Origin: Penaeus vannamei
Lineage: Eukaryota > Arthropoda > Malacostraca > Decapoda > Penaeidae
DNA: 10,000 nt
Assembly (NCBI RefSeq): GCF_042767895.1
Contig: NC_091551.1
Coordinates: forward strand, 9,913,384 to 9,923,383
Direction of reading: 5' to 3'
Both the position numbers and the translations under genes were made by a program. The notes below the pieces were generated by a model. That model did no database searches, was not told the DNA's origin, and saw only the letters and a list, made by a program, of their open reading frames with translations. Of the stretch, positions 7,783 to 10,000 are shown piece by piece (the first letter of the stretch is position 1; every line of letters begins with the position of its first letter).

Positions 7783-8487
7783 TTATTTTGAACACAGATA
7801 TAGATATTCTTTAACTAAAGAAGCCTTTACACTTTATGTAATATATGTTTGTGAATGTGTAGATGGGTGTTGCCATACGTCTTTGTATGTATTCGTTTAC
7901 ATGTATATGTATATGTCTATGCATAATTTCTTGTCTGGAGAGCCAATCAGCCTTACAATTCCTTTGCCCCCCCCCCTCCAGGCACGCACGAGGACGCCAT
8001 GTACGGCACGAAGCTGGAAACCATCCGCAAGATCCACAGCGAAGGCCGAATGGCGATCCTCGACGTCGAACCGCAGGCCCTCAAGATCCTCCGCACGGCC
8101 GAATTCGCTCCCTACGTTGTCTTCATCGCCGCTCCATCGCTACAGAACATGACAGATGTACGTGGATTTGAGGCGGGTTCGGTGTGTGTGTGGTTGCGTC
8201 TGTCCTTATCTTGAGTATTCGTGGGTATAGTTAGTATCTCTATCGTTATTTTGTTTCAGTTAGGACAGTTTGTGTGTAACGCTCGTCTTCTCCTTCCTCT
8301 TTTTCAGTATGACGGAAGCTTAGAACGGCTGGCAAAGGAGTCGGACTTGCTCAAGCAGGCGTACGGCCATTTCTTTGACCTGACCATAGTGAACAATGAC
8401 ATCGAAGAAACAATCCGACAGCTGGAAAAATCGATCGAAACTATGAATATGACCCCGCAGTGGGTACCCGTGTCCTGGGTTTACTGA
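4020..8487 (+). CDS. CASK: CASK (MAGUK scaffold), 3' part: SH3-HOOK-GK, seven exons, 5' incomplete
   Basis: Joining 4020-4121, 4587-4722, 5544-5663, 5924-6034, 7536-7643, 7982-8157 and 8308-8487 gives one open frame of 310 codons ending in TGA. Every internal junction is GT...AG and the phases agree (0,1,1,1,1,0). Counting from the first codon here, residues about 5-67 are the SH3 domain (AQFDY, WW at 43-44, GLIPSPELQEW at 55-65). Residues 86-100 are the basic HOOK (GRKKKQHKDKYLAKH), and about 122-300 are the guanylate-kinase-like domain. The protein ends WVPVSWVY, as MAGUKs of the CASK/MPP group do. The stretches YLAKHNAVFDQLDLVTYEE, LLGAHGVGRRHIKNTLI and EDAMYGTKLETIRKIH point to CASK rather than MPP paralogues. 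Family knowledge: CASK is a junctional and synaptic scaffold that binds neurexin/syndecan tails by PDZ, Lin-7 and Lin-10/Mint partners, and protein 4.1 at the HOOK. Its GK fold has no normal GMP kinase activity. The kinase, L27 and PDZ parts should lie upstream of the window. Confidence 0.95.
4122..4586 (+). other. CASK intron between exons A and B
   Basis: Phase-0 intron of 465 bp, with donor GTACGT and acceptor CGCAG before 4587. It splits the SH3 domain between GDILQ and IISKDDHNWW. It contains a perfect hairpin at 4148-4177, described separately. The rest is unique-looking sequence with no coding signal; the open frame that reads on from exon A is only read-through past the donor. Confidence 0.88.
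4148..4177. repeat. Perfect 13-bp inverted repeat with 4-nt loop
   Basis: CAAGTACACTGAA at 4148-4160 is followed by TGTG and then by its exact reverse complement at 4165-4177. The pre-mRNA could fold this into a stable stem starting 26 nt past the exon A donor. It is too short to be a microRNA precursor. No larger element or target-site duplication is visible around it. Confidence 0.9.
4587..4722 (+). CDS. CASK: CASK exon B: rest of SH3 and start of linker
   Basis: The 136-bp exon starts IISKDDHNWWQ and runs through GLIPSPELQEW, the second half of the SH3 domain, into the linker CLAMEKSKRDQ. It begins in phase 0 after CGCAG and ends after the first base of a Val codon (GTG), with the donor GTGCGT at 4723. 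The tandem Trp and the IPSPELQEW signature are shared by CASK and MPP proteins. Its third codon positions are strongly G/C rich, unlike the surrounding introns. Confidence 0.95.
5109..5219. repeat. Three copies of a 23-bp palindrome-rich unit within (TA)n
   Basis: The unit TGAATATACATACATATGTA, followed by TAT, occurs at 5109-5131, 5157-5179 and 5197-5219. Start-to-start spacings are 48 and 40 bp. The gaps differ mainly in the number of TA units. This suggests duplication of a TA-plus-unit block followed by change in the TA tracts. Confidence 0.9.
5303..5386. repeat. (CG)n plus (CA)n purine-pyrimidine alternating tract
   Basis: Alternating CG at 5303-5315 is followed, after a short interruption, by a long uninterrupted (AC)n run at 5322-5386. 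The combination is a strong Z-DNA candidate and is likely to be length-polymorphic. Confidence 0.92.
5544..5663 (+). CDS. CASK: CASK exon C: HOOK region and lead-in to GK domain
   Basis: The 120-bp exon lies between phase-1 introns and encodes VNCSFFGRKKKQHKDKYLAK followed by HNAVFDQLDLVTYEEVIKLP. The lysine-rich run is the HOOK (protein 4.1/FERM-binding) motif between SH3 and GK; DLVTYEEV forms one of the strands that pack the SH3 against the GK domain in MAGUKs. The acceptor is CATTGCAG and the donor is CAT|GTGAGT. These residues match CASK closely and are its most diagnostic part in this window. Confidence 0.96.
5664..5923 (+). other. CASK intron between exons C and D
   Basis: Phase-1 intron of 260 bp, from donor GTGAGT to acceptor TTTCCCCAG. 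It is T-rich in its second half (about 5850-5890). Nothing else is recognisable in it. Confidence 0.9.
5924..6034 (+). CDS. CASK: CASK exon D: GK domain, degenerate P-loop
   Basis: The 111-bp exon lies between phase-1 introns and encodes (S)FRRKTLVLLGAHGVGRRHIK, then NTLIASHTDKYAYPIP. It is the first strand and P-loop of the guanylate-kinase fold. Active guanylate kinases have GxxGxGKS/T; here the loop reads GAHGVGRRH, with Arg in place of the catalytic Lys and no Ser/Thr after it. This is the known CASK-type pseudo-enzyme pattern. The donor is CAC|GTGAGT. Confidence 0.95.
6035..7535 (+). other. CASK intron between exons D and E
   Basis: Phase-1 intron of 1501 bp, the longest complete intron in the window. 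It runs from GTGAGT to a pyrimidine-rich acceptor ending CCCTTCAG. Unlike its neighbours it holds no long microsatellite, only a short GTGTGTG run near 7367-7378. No exon, RNA gene or mobile-element signature was recognised. Short open frames near 7037-7400 have no protein resemblance I can name. Confidence 0.88.
7536..7643 (+). CDS. CASK: CASK exon E: GK domain, former GMP-binding region
   Basis: The 108-bp exon between phase-1 introns encodes (H)TTRSPRKDEDNGKNYYFVS followed by HDEMMADIAANEYLEY. The TTRxPR and NGKxYYFVS blocks correspond to the GMP-binding lobe of guanylate kinases. In other MAGUKs this site has been reused for phospho-peptide binding; whether that holds here is not known from sequence. 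The donor is TATG|GTAAGA. Confidence 0.95.
7644..7981 (+). other. CASK intron between exons E and F
   Basis: Phase-1 intron of 338 bp. It contains a pure (TA)n tract at 7716-7779. Its acceptor has a run of ten C (7967-7976) just before TCCAG. No coding signal was seen in it. Confidence 0.9.
7716..7779. repeat. (TA)32 microsatellite
   Basis: An uninterrupted alternating TA run of 64 bp inside the intron before exon F. It is flanked by unrelated sequence on both sides. Confidence 0.97.
7982..8157 (+). CDS. CASK: CASK exon F: GK domain core
   Basis: The 176-bp exon enters in phase 1 and leaves in phase 0. It encodes (G)THEDAMYGTKLETIRKIHSE and then GRMAILDVEPQALKILRTAE, FAPYVVFIAAPSLQNMTD. The AMYGT and ILDVEPQALK blocks are GK-fold signatures; EDAMYGTKLETIRKIH is specific to CASK as far as I can recall. 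The exon ends in the variable loop after FIAAP. The donor is GAT|GTACGT. Third positions are strongly G/C biased. Confidence 0.95.
8158..8307 (+). other. CASK intron between exons F and G
   Basis: Phase-0 intron of 150 bp, the shortest in the window. It runs from GTACGT to a pyrimidine-rich acceptor TCTTTTTCAG. No other feature was seen. Confidence 0.92.
8308..8487 (+). CDS. CASK: CASK exon G: GK C-terminal part and stop codon
   Basis: The 180-bp terminal coding exon encodes YDGSLERLAKESDLLKQAYG, HFFDLTIVNNDIEETIRQLE, and KSIETMNMTPQWVPVSWVY before TGA at 8485-8487. The helical lid and C-terminal helix of the GK fold are visible (LERLAKES, FDLTIVNND). The PQWVPVSWVY tail is the conserved end that packs back on the SH3/GK unit in CASK/MPP MAGUKs. 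The start follows TTTTTCAG in phase 0. Confidence 0.96.
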   Translation, partial: YDGSLERLAKESDLLKQAYGHFFDLTIVNNDIEETIRQLEKSIETMNMTPQWVPVSWVY

Positions 8488-8702
8488 CAGCCCGCCCCTC
8501 CCCGAGACAGTCCCTCTGACTGCTATTGCTGTGGAACGACGCGGAGCAAAGAGGCCAACAGGCGGGCCCACCAACACCACAGGAGGTGATCCCGCGGCTC
8601 TAGAACCACCGCACCGCCATGACCTGTGTGCCACAATCAAAGTCTCGCAAAACATAAATGCCTCATACTTATTATAAGATGATATTACAAAAAAATAATA
8701 AT

Positions 8703-8714
8703 AATAAAAATAAA
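8703..8714 (+). terminator. Two adjacent AATAAA polyadenylation signals (proximal)
   Basis: AATAAA occurs at 8703-8708 and 8709-8714, about 215 bp after the stop, inside a strongly A-rich stretch (about 8688-8780). They could set a short 3' UTR. The A-rich context makes chance occurrence likely too. Confidence 0.4.
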
Positions 8715-9380
8715 ATATTAAAAAAAACAAAAAAAATCTCAAAAAAATATATAAAAATCTCTATAAAAATAGCAAAGTAAATACGATGGTGTATTACAGC
8801 CAAGCACAGCACATACATGTATGTCACTAGGAATGTTGCATTTTACAAGTGGTAATGGAGAGGATGTGGACAAGCCAGCCTTAATGAGGATGAAAAATAG
8901 AGAATATATTTTGTGGCAATTTGCTCAACTTGGACTTTTTCACATAGGTGCATATATTTATTTGGTAGAAGATGCCACTATCAAATTTATAAGGTAGAGT
9001 AGTGACTGGGAACTTCAGGCTTGCGTTCGAAGCCGGGTTGTAATGGCGTTCGTTAGTCATCCCAATTGTAACGTAAGGAATTTGACGTTCGTTCTTTCGC
9101 TCTTCGCGTTCGGAAAAGGTTACACCCGCGTCATTGTTTTCAATCAGATTTTTGTAATGTGCTTAAGCATTTTTTCGTTTTTTTAAGATGGTTTAAAATG
9201 TTAATTTGTTGGATCATTCAAATTGTTATTAAGTGGTTGATTCAAAGTAAAATTATAACGAGGATGGCGCCTTACTAGTCATTTATTTTCTAACAGTTTA
9301 CTTTCTTTGGAAACTAAAATCATGCACCATATGCTTTTATCAGTCAACTGTGATTTCGTTTTTTGTGTACGTTCCCTCTA

Positions 9381-9396
9381 TATTTATTTATTTATT
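9381..9396 (+). promoter_or_regulatory. AU-rich element with three overlapping ATTTA
   Basis: TATTTATTTATTTATT holds three overlapping ATTTA pentamers and one TTATTTATT nonamer. In a 3' UTR this is a class II AU-rich element, a known site for mRNA decay and translation control. Its role here depends on use of a distal poly(A) site. Confidence 0.4.
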
Positions 9397-9640
9397 GTAC
9401 GCAGTTTGAACAACAGTCAGTAAAGGTAGAACGAATGGTGCAAAAGTGGCAAAAAATATTCTTTTGTATACAGCCAAAGGGGAAAAAAGCTACCCTAGGG
9501 AATATTTTCTTCACGCAGATATTTTTTTTCTTCCATAACCAAAGGCTAGAGATCCACAGAGCGGACTGACAGCCATCCGAGAGCAGAGCCTGTGTGAGCC
9601 TATGATGTACCATGGTTGTGTGTGGTTCTCGACAAAAAGG

Positions 9641-9722
9641 AATAAAAATATAAAGATGGTGGTTGGCTTTTCGAATAAGGAGACGGACATTGAGGCTAAT
9701 AATTAAAAAAAAAAGGAATAAA
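9641..9722 (+). terminator. Distal AATAAA signals at 9641 and 9717
   Basis: AATAAA at 9641-9646 and 9717-9722 could serve a long 3' UTR form of about 1.2 kb. A GT-rich stretch follows the second (GTGGTGTTCTGTTG near 9773-9786), somewhat far away for a downstream element. Confidence 0.35.
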
Positions 9723-10000
9723 GCTTGTTAAGGGACTCTGAAAAGTCTTGGGGGAGAGAAAGCTTGGCAAAGGTGGTGTTCTGTTGCTATGAAGTGTGTC
9801 ACGTGACCCCGCGATTGGGTACGGTGGAATGGAGTGTTCGAAGCGTTGTTCCAATCAAAGACCTCTGTTCTGAAGAGGTAACAATAGAATCCAGTGGAGA
9901 TGAATATATATTTGTAGGATGTAAGAGAATAGACTAGAGAAAATAAAACAAAAAAATGGTTGCACCCAAGCACGACAAACTCTGACAACTGGATAATCAC

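Larger units (their letters stand above)
8488..10000 (+). other. Probable CASK 3' UTR and downstream sequence
   Basis: No coding exon follows the stop. The first 150 bp are GC-rich, then the sequence becomes AT-rich. Potential polyadenylation hexamers AATAAA lie at 8703, 8709, 9641, 9717 and 9942. Open frames at about 9363-9569 and 9725-9937 (+), and at 9392-9613 and 9728-10000 (-), have no recognisable similarity. Where the transcript actually ends cannot be decided from sequence alone. Confidence 0.6.

Noticed and set aside
9725..9937. 70-codon open frame near the window end
   Set aside because: No known similarity, poor start context, and it lies in AT-rich sequence after the CASK stop.

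Overview
This window looks like nuclear DNA from an animal, most likely an arthropod. The extreme density of simple repeats, especially long (TA)n, (CT)n and (CA)n runs, is typical of decapod crustaceans such as penaeid shrimp; that taxonomic call is inference. The evidence for a eukaryote is direct: one conserved protein is encoded on the + strand in seven short exons separated by canonical GT...AG introns, and no long uninterrupted gene is present.

The gene is recognisable as the 3' part of CASK (calcium/calmodulin-dependent serine protein kinase; Drosophila CASK/Caki), a membrane-associated guanylate kinase (MAGUK) scaffold. The exons are 4020(or 4023)-4121, 4587-4722, 5544-5663, 5924-6034, 7536-7643, 7982-8157 and 8308-8487. 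Spliced, they give 310 codons plus a TGA stop (309 if the downstream acceptor is used). The encoded parts, in order, are the SH3 domain, the basic HOOK segment (protein 4.1/FERM-binding in this family), the guanylate-kinase-like (GK) domain with a degenerate P-loop, and the conserved MAGUK C-terminus ending WVPVSWVY. The CaM-kinase, L27 and PDZ parts are not seen here and should lie upstream.

Layout: 1-300 is a polypyrimidine/(CT)n satellite; 468-775 is a (TA)n/(CA)n/(CATA)n cluster; 780-1050 is a short CpG-dense patch; 1145-1490 is a strongly strand-asymmetric (TCC)-type tract; 1500-4019 is AT-rich, presumably intronic sequence with a diverged tandem duplication near 1819-1992. From 4020 to 8487 come the CASK exons and introns. 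The intron at 4723-5543 holds a large compound (TA)/(TATG)/(CG)/(CA) repeat and the intron at 7644-7981 holds a 64-bp (TA)n. From 8488 onward lies the probable 3' UTR, AT-rich, with several AATAAA signals and an AU-rich element, running to or past the window end.

Only one gene can be supported, so nothing can be said about genes working together. No new biological system was found. The points most worth a second look are a NAGNAG tandem acceptor at the first exon, three consecutive exons that could each be skipped in frame, a perfect 13-bp hairpin just inside an intron, the CpG-dense patch, and the large structured repeat beside the HOOK exon.
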